A stretch of DNA of 64,000 bases from Rhizobiales bacterium 64-17 (GTDB lineage: Bacteria > Pseudomonadota > Alphaproteobacteria > Rhizobiales > Xanthobacteraceae), in the NCBI GenBank assembly GCA_001899285.1, contig MKWA01000015.1, forward strand, positions 525,940-589,939, read 5' to 3'. Shown piece by piece: positions 53,148-61,914 of the stretch (within the stretch, counting starts at the first letter, position 1; the number at the start of each line of letters is the position of its first letter). The notes under the pieces are model-generated. The model was not told the DNA's origin. It was given only the letters and a program-made list of their open reading frames with translations, and did not search any database. The translations under genes were made by a program, and so were the position numbers.

Positions 53148-53881
53148 GCATCAAGCAGTCCGGCCGCCGTGCGGCAATTCTTGCGGCAACTGTCGCCGTC
53201 ATCTTGTCGATCGCGCCGGCATCGGCACAGATCGTGTTCGATCCCAACAACTATGCGCAGAACGTGTTGCAGGCGGCACGCGCGCTGGAGCAGATCAGCC
53301 ATCAGGTTACATCACTGCAGAACCAGGCGCAGATGCTGATCAACCAGGCGCGCAACCTTGCGAGCCTGCCGCAATCATCGTTGAACCAGATCGTCGGATC
53401 GATCCAGCGCACCCAGCAGCTTCTCGGTCAGGCCCAACGCATTACCTATGATGTCGGGCAGATCGACCACGCCTTTTCCACGACTTACGGCGCAGCCTCA
53501 ACGACCGCCAGCGACCAGGCGCTGATCGATGGCGCGCGCGAGCGGTGGCGCAATTCCGTCGCAGGCCTTCAGGACGCCATGAAGGTTCACGCCGGAGTCG
53601 TCGCCAATCTCGAGACCAACCGCACCGAGATGTCGTCGCTCGTGACCGCGAGCCAGTCCGCGACCGGCGCGTTGCAGGCGACCCAGGCCGGTAACCAGCT
53701 CATCGCCTTGCAGACACAGCAAGTTGCCGATCTCACCGCGGCCGTCGCGGCGCAAGGCCGCGCACAGAACCTCGAAGCCGCGCAACGCGCCGCTGCGCAG
53801 GAGCAGGGCCGTGAGCAACTCCGGCGCTTCCTGACCCCCGGCGCGGGCTACCGTCCCACCACAGTGCGGATGTTCCAGTGA
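53144..53881 (+). CDS. trbJ: TrbJ (VirB5-like) conjugation protein
   Basis: A 245-residue secreted protein with a signal peptide (about 1-29, ending SIAPASAQ), then long Gln/Ala-rich helices (IVFDPNNYAQNVLQAARALE, then QNQAQMLINQARNL) typical of VirB5-type minor pilus subunits. The C-terminus has ERWRNSV and a Gln-rich helix. The ATGA overlaps on both sides place it in the operon between trbE and the trbK-like gene. Confidence 0.9.
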   Translation: MSIKQSGRRAAILAATVAVILSIAPASAQIVFDPNNYAQNVLQAARALEQISHQVTSLQNQAQMLINQARNLASLPQSSLNQIVGSIQRTQQLLGQAQRITYDVGQIDHAFSTTYGAASTTASDQALIDGARERWRNSVAGLQDAMKVHAGVVANLETNRTEMSSLVTASQSATGALQATQAGNQLIALQTQQVADLTAAVAAQGRAQNLEAAQRAAAQEQGREQLRRFLTPGAGYRPTTVRMFQ

Positions 53882-54198
53882 TCAAAGTCTGGCTGCGCGA
53901 CAACGGCAAAGGTGGAAACGGGCGTGATGCGGCCGTCCGCTCCTTTCTGCGCTTCACCGCGATCGCTGTTGTCGTGGCGGCCATCGTCATCGCCATCGGT
54001 GAGGCCAGCCGCACCGATGACGCAAGCCACGATGTTGTGCCTCTAACAACGAAAAGCGATCCGATGGCAGCCGATCTCGCGCGCTGCCGCGACGTCACGG
54101 CCGAGCAACTTGCGGCCGACGACACTTGCCGCCGCGTCTGGGCCGAGAACCGCCGGCGCTTCTTTGCACCCAACAACAAACCGGCTGAGGCGCGCTGA
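53878..54198 (+). CDS. TrbK-like entry-exclusion protein (TrbK-alt)
   Basis: A 106-residue protein with one hydrophobic helix (about 25-42) and a Cys-containing C-terminal motif (LARCRDVTAEQLAADDTCRR, then VWAENRRRFF), the pattern of alternate TrbK proteins that sit between trbJ and trbL in rhizobial ICEs. These are proposed to prevent redundant transfer into cells that already hold the element. Overlaps trbJ by 4 nt and trbL by 1 nt. Confidence 0.85.
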   Translation: MIKVWLRDNGKGGNGRDAAVRSFLRFTAIAVVVAAIVIAIGEASRTDDASHDVVPLTTKSDPMAADLARCRDVTAEQLAADDTCRRVWAENRRRFFAPNNKPAEAR

Positions 54199-55547
54199 TG
54201 GGCGGCACTGGCGTCATCGATCATTTCCTCGAAGTCTTCACCCGCTACATCGATTCCGGGTTCGGTCTGTTGAGCGGCGAAGTCGCGTTTCTGGCCACGA
54301 CCTTGATCGTCATCGACATTACGCTCGCCGCGCTGTTCTGGAGCTGGGGCGCCGACGAAGACATCATCGCGCGGTTGGTCAAGAAGACGCTGTTCGTCGG
54401 CGTCTTCGCCTACATCATCGGCAACTGGAACGCGCTCGCGAAGATCGTGTTCGAGAGCTTCGCCGGCCTCGGCCTGAAGGCGTCCGGCACGGGATTCTCC
54501 GCCGCCGACCTTCTGCGTCCCGGTCGCATTGCTCAGGTTGGGCTCGATGCCGGCCGCCCGATCCTGGAATCGATCTCCGGCCTGATGGGCTACATCGCCT
54601 TCTTCGAGAACTTCATCCAGATCGTCGTGCTGCTGTTCGCCTGGGGGATGGTGCTGCTCGCCTTCTTCATCCTCGCGATCCAGCTCTTCGTCACGCTGAT
54701 CGAGTTCAAGCTGGCCACCTTGGCGGGCTTCGTGCTGATCCCGTTCGGTCTGTTCGGTCAGACCGCCTTCCTTGCCGAGCGCGTTCTCGGCAATGTCGTC
54801 TCCTCCGGCGTCAAGGTGCTGGTGCTCGCCGTCGTCGTCGGCATCGGCTCGACCTTGTTCTCCGAATTTACGGCGGGTTTCGGCGGCAATCAGCCGACCG
54901 TCGAAGACGCAATGGCAATCGTCCTTGCCGCACTCTCGCTGCTCGGCCTCGGCATTTTTGGACCCGGCATCGCCAATGGTCTGATCTCGGGCGGCCCGCA
55001 ACTCGGTGCGGGCTCCGCGGTGGGAACGGCCGTGGCCGCAGGCGGTGCCGTCATGGCGGGCGGCGCGGCAGCCGGAATGGCCGTGAGGGGAGCAGGGGCG
55101 GCGATGGGCGCGACCGCCGCGGCCGCGCGCGGCGGTGCCGCGCTCGCCGGCGGCGCGTCAACATCCTACGGCCTCGCCTCAGCCGGACAGAGCGGCGCTT
55201 CCGGTGTCGCGTCCGGTCTATCCGGCGTTGCCCGCGCAGGTGCCGCGGCCGCGACGCGCCCGGTCAGCCGCGCGGCGAGCCGGGCTTCCGGCGCGATGGC
55301 CGAGAGCTATCGCGGTGGCGCACGGAGCGCCGCCGCTGCGACCGGCGGCTCCTCGACGATGGGCACGATCGGCGGGTCGAACGCCGGTGATGCTGCTGCG
55401 AGTCCATCTTCGCCGCCCGCCTGGGCGCAACGCATGAAGCGCCATCAGACGATGAGTCACGGCGCCACTGCCGCCGCGCATGCTGTCCGCTCTGGCGACA
55501 GTCATGGCGGCGGCGCCTCCATTTCCCTCCGACAGGATGAACGCTGA
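54198..55547 (+). CDS. trbL: TrbL (VirB6-like) channel protein
   Basis: A 449-residue polytopic inner-membrane protein. About six hydrophobic helices occupy residues 25-260 (FLATTLIVIDITLAALFW and KLATLAGFVLIPFGLFG among them). The C-terminal third is Ala/Gly/Ser-rich and low in complexity (AAGGAVMAGGAAAGMAVRG, and so on), a family trait. It forms the DNA channel of the T4SS. It overlaps trbF by 1 nt. Confidence 0.92.
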   Translation: MGGTGVIDHFLEVFTRYIDSGFGLLSGEVAFLATTLIVIDITLAALFWSWGADEDIIARLVKKTLFVGVFAYIIGNWNALAKIVFESFAGLGLKASGTGFSAADLLRPGRIAQVGLDAGRPILESISGLMGYIAFFENFIQIVVLLFAWGMVLLAFFILAIQLFVTLIEFKLATLAGFVLIPFGLFGQTAFLAERVLGNVVSSGVKVLVLAVVVGIGSTLFSEFTAGFGGNQPTVEDAMAIVLAALSLLGLGIFGPGIANGLISGGPQLGAGSAVGTAVAAGGAVMAGGAAAGMAVRGAGAAMGATAAAARGGAALAGGASTSYGLASAGQSGASGVASGLSGVARAGAAAATRPVSRAASRASGAMAESYRGGARSAAAATGGSSTMGTIGGSNAGDAAASPSSPPAWAQRMKRHQTMSHGATAAAHAVRSGDSHGGGASISLRQDER

Positions 55548-56236
55548 TGAATGTCTTCCGTCGCCCTTCTGTGCGCTACGGCGCAACCCCTGAACCCGAG
55601 ACGCCCTATCAGCGCGCAGCTCAAGCCTGGGACGAGCGCATAGGCTCTGCGCGGGTGCAGGCGAAGAACTGGCGGCTGATGGCATTCGGCTCGCTGTTCC
55701 TTTCGGCGGGCCTCGCGGCGGGCCTGGTCTGGCAGTCGGCGCGCGGCTCGATCGTCCCCTGGGTGGTGCAGATCGACAAGATCGGCGAGGCGCAGGCGGT
55801 TGGTCCCGCGATCGCCGACTACAAGCCGACCGATCCGCAGATCGCCTGGCATCTCGCGCGCTTCATCGAGCAGGTCCGCGCGATACCGGCTGATGCCGTG
55901 ATCGTGCGCCGGAACTGGCTGCGCGCCTACGAGTTCACGACCGACCGCGGCGCATCGGCGCTCAACGACTACGCGCGCGTCAACGATCCTTTCGCAAAGG
56001 TAGGCAAGCGCCAGATCGCCGTCGAGGTCTCGAGCGTCATCCGCGCCTCGCCGGACTCGTTCCGCGTCGCCTGGTTCGAGCGCGCTTATGAGAACGGTCA
56101 ACTCGCCGGCATCGAACGCTGGACCGCGATCCTCACCATCGCCCTGCAACAGCCACGCGATGCCGACCGCCTGAAGCAGAACCCGCTCGGCATCTATGTC
56201 AACGCCATCAACTGGTCGAAGGAGCTCTCCCAATGA
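55547..56236 (+). CDS. trbF: TrbF (VirB8-like) conjugation protein
   Basis: A 229-residue inner-membrane protein with one anchor helix (about 42-62) and a periplasmic VirB8 fold: VVQIDKIGEAQAVGPAIADY, RFIEQVRAIPADAVIVRRNW and WTAILTIALQQPRDADRLK. It nucleates assembly of the trans-envelope channel. Start ATG overlaps the trbL stop; it overlaps trbG by 4 nt. Confidence 0.93.
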   Translation: MNVFRRPSVRYGATPEPETPYQRAAQAWDERIGSARVQAKNWRLMAFGSLFLSAGLAAGLVWQSARGSIVPWVVQIDKIGEAQAVGPAIADYKPTDPQIAWHLARFIEQVRAIPADAVIVRRNWLRAYEFTTDRGASALNDYARVNDPFAKVGKRQIAVEVSSVIRASPDSFRVAWFERAYENGQLAGIERWTAILTIALQQPRDADRLKQNPLGIYVNAINWSKELSQ

Positions 56237-57237
56237 AGCCGCCGATCCATAAGCAAAAGCTGCTCAAGACCCTTCTTCTGATCGGCACCGCGGGACTCGG
56301 AGGGTGCGCGCAAAAGCTATTTCCGCCCGACATCACTTACGATGACTTCGTACCGGCCGTTCAGGCCGCCGAACCGCCATCGCCGGTGCAAGTGGTCGAG
56401 CTTCCAAAGCCGCTGCCGCTGCCCGGTCAGTTGAAGCCGGTGCCGGGCGCCAAGGCGCCGCCGGAGCCAAAGGATCCGAAGGACCGCATCACGCAGGCAA
56501 ACAAGGCAGCGCGCGTCCAGCCGGTGCGCAACGGTTTCATCAATGCCGTGCAGGTCTATCCATTCTCGTCCGGCGCGCTCTATCAGGTCTATGCCGCGCC
56601 GGGACAGGTGACGGACGTCGCCTTGCAGCCCGGCGAGCAGCTTGTCGGCTCCGGCCCCGTTGCCGCCGGCGACACCGTGCGCTGGATCATCGGCGACACT
56701 GAGAGCGGCACGGCCGAGACCAAGCAGGTCCATATCCTGGTGAAGCCCACGCGGCCGGACCTGCAGACCAATCTCGTTATCAATACCGATCGCCGCACCT
56801 ATCTCCTCGAGTTGAACTCGACCGAAAAGACCTACATGGCCTCGGTGTCCTGGCAGTATCCGCAGGACCAACTCATCGCGTTGCGGCGTCAGAATGCAGC
56901 CGCGCATGCCGCCCAGCCGGTCGCGACCGGCGTCGACATCTCGTCGCTCAACTTCCGGTACGAGATCGAAGGCGACACGCCGGCGTGGCGACCGCTGCGG
57001 GCCTTCGACGACGGCATCAAGGTCTATATCGAGTTCCCATCGGGTATCCGGCAGGGCGAGATGCCGCCACTCTTTATTATAGGGGCTGGCGGCGACACTG
57101 AACTCGTCAACTACCGCGCCCGCCAGAACTACTACATCGTCGACCGCCTGTTCGGCGCGGCCGAATTGCGCCTCGGCGACAGCAACAGCGAACGCCGCGT
57201 CCGTATCGTCCGCACCGACGGAAGGCGCCGGTCATGA
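56233..57237 (+). CDS. trbG: TrbG (VirB9-like) conjugation protein
   Basis: A 334-residue periplasmic/outer-membrane core protein. A lipoprotein-type signal (LLIGTAGLGGCAQK, Cys at about 25) suggests lipid anchoring. The VirB9 domain runs from about 95: VYPFSSGALYQVYAAPGQVT, WIIGDTESGTAE, then TNLVINTDRRTYLLEL and NYYIVDRLFGAAELRLGD. It works with TrbI and TrbF in the core complex. Overlaps are 4 nt on both sides. Confidence 0.93.
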   Translation: MKPPIHKQKLLKTLLLIGTAGLGGCAQKLFPPDITYDDFVPAVQAAEPPSPVQVVELPKPLPLPGQLKPVPGAKAPPEPKDPKDRITQANKAARVQPVRNGFINAVQVYPFSSGALYQVYAAPGQVTDVALQPGEQLVGSGPVAAGDTVRWIIGDTESGTAETKQVHILVKPTRPDLQTNLVINTDRRTYLLELNSTEKTYMASVSWQYPQDQLIALRRQNAAAHAAQPVATGVDISSLNFRYEIEGDTPAWRPLRAFDDGIKVYIEFPSGIRQGEMPPLFIIGAGGDTELVNYRARQNYYIVDRLFGAAELRLGDSNSERRVRIVRTDGRRRS

Positions 57238-58436
57238 CCGATGGAACGCAGAATGCATCGGACGTCGCGCCCGACTTGCGTCTGCGACCTGAGCGGCCAC
57301 AGGTCACGCGTTTGTCGCGCAAGGTACTGATCGGCCTCGGCGCCGTCTCTGGACTCGCGATTGCGGCGGCGCTGATCTACGCCCTTCAGACGCGACGCGC
57401 CGGCCAGGACAACAGAGAACTCTACTCGACTGAGAACCGTCCGACGGCGGATGGCCTGACGGGCCTTCCGCGCGACTATACCGGCATCCCCAAACTCGGA
57501 CCGCCGTTGCCGGGCGATCTCGGCCGGCCGATCCTCAGCGCGCAGAACCAGGGACAACCGATCCCGCCGGGTGGCCCGCTGCCACAGCCGGGCGTCACGC
57601 CCGAGGAGCAGCGCCGCCTGCAGGAGATCGAAGCTGCCCGTTTGAGCAAGCTCTTCGCAGCGACGGCAATCCGCATCGCTTCGCCTGTAACGCCTGCAAG
57701 CGCGACTCCAGCGCCAGGCACGACGCTCGCGGTGCCGGCGGAAGCCCCGCCGCTCGACCCCAACGCCATGCAGAACATGCAGGATCGCAAGCTCGCATTC
57801 GTCAACGGCCCGATCGATCGCCGCACCGTCAGCCAGGATCGCTTGGCGAATCCGGCGTCGCCCTATCTGGTGCAAGCCGGCACCGTGATTCCGGCAGCGC
57901 TTCTCACCGGCATTCAGTCCGATCTTCCCGGGCAGGTCACAGCGCAGGTAACCGAACACGTTTATGATACTCCGTCTGGAAAACTCCTGCTTATCCCGCA
58001 GGGATCTCGGCTGATCGGCCAATACGACAGCCAGATTTCTTTTGGTCAGAAGCGCGTTTTGCTCGTCTGGAATCGCATCATGCTGCCTGACGGAAAGTCC
58101 ATCGTGCTCGAGCGCCAGCAGGGTGCCGATGCACGTGGCTTCTCCGGCCTCGAGGACGAGGTGGACTATCACTGGTGGGATCTGATCAAGGCCGCTGCGC
58201 TGTCGACCTTGCTGAGCGTCGGCGCGGAAGTCGGGTCCGACCGCGACGAGAGCGACCTCGTCCGCGCCTTACGCCGTGGTTCCCAGGATTCGATCAACAG
58301 CACTGGCCAGCAGCTCGTGCGCCGTCAACTCAACATCCAGCCGACGCTCACCATTCGTCAGGGCTTTCCCGTGCGCGTGATCGTCAACCGCGATCTCGTG
58401 ATGGCGCCCTACGGCCAGCAGGAGGCAAGCAGATGA
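57234..58436 (+). CDS. trbI: TrbI (VirB10-like) conjugation protein
   Basis: A 400-residue protein spanning both membranes. An N-terminal anchor helix (about 26-46, VLIGLGAVSGLAIAAALIYA) is followed by a Pro-rich periplasmic linker (about 80-170) and the VirB10 beta domain: SPYLVQAGTVIPAALLTGIQ, then GSRLIGQYDSQISFGQKRVL and the C-terminal VRVIVNRDLVMAPY. It links the ATPases to the outer pore. It overlaps DUF2274 by 4 nt. Confidence 0.94.
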   Translation: MTDGTQNASDVAPDLRLRPERPQVTRLSRKVLIGLGAVSGLAIAAALIYALQTRRAGQDNRELYSTENRPTADGLTGLPRDYTGIPKLGPPLPGDLGRPILSAQNQGQPIPPGGPLPQPGVTPEEQRRLQEIEAARLSKLFAATAIRIASPVTPASATPAPGTTLAVPAEAPPLDPNAMQNMQDRKLAFVNGPIDRRTVSQDRLANPASPYLVQAGTVIPAALLTGIQSDLPGQVTAQVTEHVYDTPSGKLLLIPQGSRLIGQYDSQISFGQKRVLLVWNRIMLPDGKSIVLERQQGADARGFSGLEDEVDYHWWDLIKAAALSTLLSVGAEVGSDRDESDLVRALRRGSQDSINSTGQQLVRRQLNIQPTLTIRQGFPVRVIVNRDLVMAPYGQQEASR

Positions 58437-58669
58437 GCAAGCTCAAGCTCGGCACGATCGAGGATGACAAGCCGGTAAAGCTCACGATCGAGTTGCCCGC
58501 CGCCGTGCATCGCAACCTGGTCGCCTACGCGGAAGCCATCGGGCGCGAGAGCGGGCAGCCGGCGCCGGATCCCAGCAAGATCGTGGCGCCGATGATCGAA
58601 CGATTCATGGCGACAGATCGCGCGTTTGCCAGCGCACGAAAGTCCAAGCGAAGTATTGTGGCCAACTAA
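58433..58669 (+). CDS. DUF2274 protein, last gene of the trb operon
   Basis: A 78-residue DUF2274 protein: LKLGTIEDDKPVKLTIELPA, HRNLVAYAEAIGRE and VAPMIERFMATDRAF. It resembles a ribbon-helix-helix DNA-binding protein and regularly closes trb operons in alphaproteobacterial ICEs. A regulatory role is likely but not shown. ATGA overlap with trbI. Confidence 0.88.
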   Translation: MSKLKLGTIEDDKPVKLTIELPAAVHRNLVAYAEAIGRESGQPAPDPSKIVAPMIERFMATDRAFASARKSKRSIVAN

Positions 58670-58780
58670 CGATTTAGCACCTCGACTGTCCCAGACGGTT
58701 CGTTTCGAGATGCCGGCTCGGGCGTACTTACCCGGCGACTCCGATCACTCAGAAATTGATACGACGAGTGTGACCAGAAG

Positions 58781-58827
58781 TGGCGCGCCCGACACGATTC
58801 GAACGTGTGACCTCCACCTTCGGAGGG
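58781..58827 (-). other. 3' fragment of a tRNA-Arg(CCG) gene, candidate attachment-site scar
   Basis: Read on the minus strand, the sequence from 58827 to 58781 gives an anticodon loop CTCCGAA (anticodon CCG), a T-arm with a perfect ACACG/CGTGT stem and TTCGAAT loop, the 3' acceptor strand CGGGCGC, discriminator G and an encoded CCA. The 5' half (acceptor, D-arm and 5' anticodon stem) is absent; the next bases are the end of the integrase gene. tRNA 3' ends are classical attachment cores. The 111 bp on the left (58670-58780) show nothing else. Confidence 0.75.
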
Positions 58828-58838
58828 CAACGTTCGAA

Positions 58839-59897
58839 CTAAGCAGCCTGTGATGCTTTCTTCAAATGCAATGTCTCTGGCTTCAGGTGCGTATAGCGCC
58901 GGAGCATCTTCCAGTCCTTGTGGCCGGTAACAAGTGCGACCTGTTCGATTGAGAAACCGGCTTCAAAGAGGCGGCTCGTACCTTCATGACGAAGATCATG
59001 GAAATGAAGATCTTCGATCTTGAGGTCTTTGCATTGACGGCGAAACGCCGTGCCGACCGAACGTCCGTTGTACGGAAAAATTCTACCTTCGCGAATATTT
59101 GAAAAGCGTCCTTGTTCTTCAATGATCTCGCACGCGTCATATCCCGACACGTCCAGCAGCGGGATGCGTTGATCGTTGCCTTTCTTCTTCCGAGGGTCCT
59201 TGCGATCTCGAATGAGAAGCATCTTGCTTTCGGGATCAAAGTCACGCCACTCGACGCGCGCAATTTCGTCCTGCCGCATTGCCGTTGCGACGGCAAATCT
59301 AATGATCCGGTCAACGGGGATTTGTTGCCGGTCATTGGCTGCGAGACTCGCGATGATGAGATCGAGCTCCTTTTGTGTTGGGCGACGGTCGCGCTCGTTG
59401 CCCTTGCCGACAAGACCAAGGCGTCCGAGAGCAATACGCGCGAGATTGATTGGTTCGATCGAAACGGTCACGCCATGTACCGCTGCGGCATGTGAGAGAA
59501 TCGTCTTGATGTATCCCAAATCGATGCCAACCGTCACGGAACCCGCGCCCTCTTGCGCGCGCTCTTTTCCGAACTTGATGAGACGCTCGCGATCGAGTTC
59601 TCCCAAACGGAGATGTCCGAGCCTCTCGTCAAGGAATTTTAGACTCGCGTCCTTCGACCGCCCGATTTTCTTGCTGACCTCTTCAAGGTCTTGGCGGTGA
59701 AGAGCGATGAGATCGCCAAAAAGTTTGGCCTCTCGGGCTCGCGAAGTTGCAGGCTCCTGACGATCAATTCTTCGCTCGATGTCCAGTGCCCATTCCTCGG
59801 CGTCCTTACGGCGGACGAATGTCTCATTGACGTACTTTCCTTTACGTCGGACCTGAGCACGCCACGAACCTGACTTTAATCTGCTAAAGGTAGCCAC
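58839..59897 (-). CDS. Tyrosine recombinase/integrase of the ICE
   Basis: A phage-type tyrosine integrase of about 352 residues. The N-terminal arm-binding domain starts ATFSRLKSGSWRAQVRRKGK. The catalytic residues appear as Arg in AMRQDEIARVEW, HDLRH (box II, H-x-x-R-H), His in VTGHKDW and the nucleophile Tyr in LRRYTHL. The GTG at 59897 is preferred because it begins the usual family N-terminus; an ATG at 59975 would add 26 residues. It lies between a tRNA-Arg fragment (12 nt after its stop) and dusA, whose 5' end is a well-known integrase target, and is probably the enzyme that placed the ICE here. Confidence 0.9.
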   Translation of the reverse strand: MATFSRLKSGSWRAQVRRKGKYVNETFVRRKDAEEWALDIERRIDRQEPATSRAREAKLFGDLIALHRQDLEEVSKKIGRSKDASLKFLDERLGHLRLGELDRERLIKFGKERAQEGAGSVTVGIDLGYIKTILSHAAAVHGVTVSIEPINLARIALGRLGLVGKGNERDRRPTQKELDLIIASLAANDRQQIPVDRIIRFAVATAMRQDEIARVEWRDFDPESKMLLIRDRKDPRKKKGNDQRIPLLDVSGYDACEIIEEQGRFSNIREGRIFPYNGRSVGTAFRRQCKDLKIEDLHFHDLRHEGTSRLFEAGFSIEQVALVTGHKDWKMLRRYTHLKPETLHLKKASQAA

Positions 59898-60008
59898 GCG
59901 TGTGCGCTCCGTGTGCACTGAGGTGTCGAAAAGCCGGAAAAATCGTCGTATGACGTCGCAAAAATGAGTGCACACGACGGGACCTAACGATCTGAATGTA
60001 CTGAAAAA

Positions 60009-61055
60009 ATGCAGCTAAATCAATCACATAGATTTGCCGTGGCGCCTATGATGGACTGGACGGACCGCCATTGCCGGTTCTTCCATCGTCTGCTCACGCG
60101 CCATGCGCTGCTCTATACCGAGATGCTGACGACCGGTGCTGTGCTGCACGGCGATCGCGCGCGGTTGCTGGCTTATGAGCCTGCGGAGCACCCGGTCGCG
60201 CTGCAACTGGGCGGCAGCGATCCGCGGGCGCTGGCCGAGAGCGCGCGGATCGGCGAGGGCTTCGGTTATGACGAGATCAATCTCAATGTCGGCTGTCCGT
60301 CCGACCGTGTGCAGGACGGGCGGTTCGGCGCCTGCCTGATGGCGGAGCCCGATCTCGTCGGTGCCTGCGTCGCGGCGATGAAACAGGTTGTGCGCGTGCC
60401 GGTCACGGTGAAATGCCGCATCGGCATCGACGATCAGGATCCTGAGTCGGCGCTGACCGCACTCGCGGAGCGCGTGCGCGCCGCGGGAGCTGATGCGCTG
60501 ATCGTTCATGCCCGCAAGGCGTGGCTCAAAGGTCTTTCCCCGAAGGAGAACCGCGATATCCCGCCGCTCGACTACGATCGCGTCTATCGGCTCAAGGCGG
60601 CGATGCCGGATTTCCCGATCGCCATCAACGGCGGCGTCGTGACGCTTGACGCCTGCCGCGCGCATCTCGCTCATGTGGACGGCGTGATGATGGGTCGGGC
60701 GGCCTATCAGGAGCCGTGGCGGCTGCTCGCTGTCGATCCGGTGCTGTACGGCACGCCGGCGCCGTTCGCGACGGTCAAGGACGCGGCTCTGGCGCTGATC
60801 CCCTATATCGAGCAAGTGCTGTCCTCCGGCGGCCGGCTGCATTCGGTGACGCGCCACCTGCATGGCCTGTTCCGGGCAGTGCCGGGCGCGCGCGCCTTCC
60901 GCCGCCACCTTGCCACCGAAGCAGTGAAGCCCGGCGCCGATGCCGGCGTGCTGGTGGCGGCGCTGGCGCATGTGCCGGATGACGCATTGCATGGCTCGTC
61001 ACCGGACCTGGCGCTGGACAGGGAAGCGGGTTTGTCGCAAACCGCAGCGGCATAG
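60009..61055 (+). CDS. dusA: tRNA-dihydrouridine synthase A
   Basis: A 348-residue flavoprotein that reduces uridine in the D-loop of tRNA (U20). The opening FAVAPMMDWTDRHCRFFHRL, the NLNVGCPSDRVQDGRFGACL segment with catalytic Cys109, VKCRIGIDD and the FMN-binding INGGVVTLDA are all intact. This is the first chromosomal gene of the right flank. The 5' end of dusA (the MMDWTD codons, about 60048-60065) is a common insertion point of ICEs and prophages, and the first ten codons here (MQLNQSHRF) may be supplied by the element. Confidence 0.95.
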   Translation: MQLNQSHRFAVAPMMDWTDRHCRFFHRLLTRHALLYTEMLTTGAVLHGDRARLLAYEPAEHPVALQLGGSDPRALAESARIGEGFGYDEINLNVGCPSDRVQDGRFGACLMAEPDLVGACVAAMKQVVRVPVTVKCRIGIDDQDPESALTALAERVRAAGADALIVHARKAWLKGLSPKENRDIPPLDYDRVYRLKAAMPDFPIAINGGVVTLDACRAHLAHVDGVMMGRAAYQEPWRLLAVDPVLYGTPAPFATVKDAALALIPYIEQVLSSGGRLHSVTRHLHGLFRAVPGARAFRRHLATEAVKPGADAGVLVAALAHVPDDALHGSSPDLALDREAGLSQTAAA

Positions 61056-61086
61056 CTTTCCCTCCGCCTTTCTCTGGAGTGCCCCG

Positions 61087-61914
61087 GTGCTGGGCGTCCC
61101 TCTCTCCGAAATCGCCTGGCTCGTGGTGATGATCCTGATCGGCGGTGTCATCACCGGCGTGCTCGCCGGTCTGTTCGGCATCGGCGGCGGCGGCATCATC
61201 GTGCCGGTTCTTTACGAAGTCTTCCGTGTTCTCAGCGTGCCGGAGGACGTGCGGATGCAACTGTGCATCGGCACGTCGCTCGCAATCATCATTCCGACGG
61301 CGATCCGGTCCTATCGCGCGCATGCGGCGCGGGGTGCCGCGTTACGCGATGTCGTACGTAAATGGGCCATTCCGGCCGTCGTCGGCGTCTGGGTCGGTGC
61401 GCTGATCGCGGCAGTGGCGTCGGGCGAGTTTCTCAAGATCGCATTCGCGGTGATCGCCACGTTCGTCGCCATCAAATCGTTCCTCGGCAACGACAACTGG
61501 CAGGTCGCCAAGGAGTTGCCTGGCCAGCCGGCCATGTCGGGCTATGGCTTTCTCGTCGGCCTGTGCGCGTCGCTGATGGGCGTCAGCGGCGGTTCGGTGT
61601 CGAACGCGGTTCTGATGCTGCATGGCGTTCCGATCCACAATTCAGTGGCAACCTCGGCCGGGATCGGTGTTCCGATCACCATCGCCGGCGCGGTCGGCTA
61701 CATGCTGGCCGGGCTCGCTTATCAGTCGCAGATGCCGCCGCTGTCGATCGGCTTTGTGTCGATCATCGGCGTGGTGCTGATGGCGCCAGTGACGAGCTAC
61801 ATGGCCGGCTACGGCGTGAAGCTGGCGCACTGGATGCCGCGCCGTAAGCTCGAAATCGCCTTCGGCATTTTCCTGCTGCTGGTCTCGGCGCGATTCGTCG
61901 TCAGCGCGCTGTGA
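61087..61914 (+). CDS. TauE/SafE-family sulfite exporter-like permease
   Basis: A 275-residue membrane protein of the TauE/SafE family with about eight helices. The family repeat appears as LAGLFGIGGGGIIVPVLY near residue 25 and VGLCASLMGVSGGSVSN near residue 163. The substrate is not predictable; relatives export sulfoacetate or other organosulfur anions. GTG start with GGAG ribosome site, 31 nt after dusA, so possibly cotranscribed. Its 3' end overlaps the convergent protease gene by 14 nt. Confidence 0.87.
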   Translation: MLGVPLSEIAWLVVMILIGGVITGVLAGLFGIGGGGIIVPVLYEVFRVLSVPEDVRMQLCIGTSLAIIIPTAIRSYRAHAARGAALRDVVRKWAIPAVVGVWVGALIAAVASGEFLKIAFAVIATFVAIKSFLGNDNWQVAKELPGQPAMSGYGFLVGLCASLMGVSGGSVSNAVLMLHGVPIHNSVATSAGIGVPITIAGAVGYMLAGLAYQSQMPPLSIGFVSIIGVVLMAPVTSYMAGYGVKLAHWMPRRKLEIAFGIFLLLVSARFVVSAL

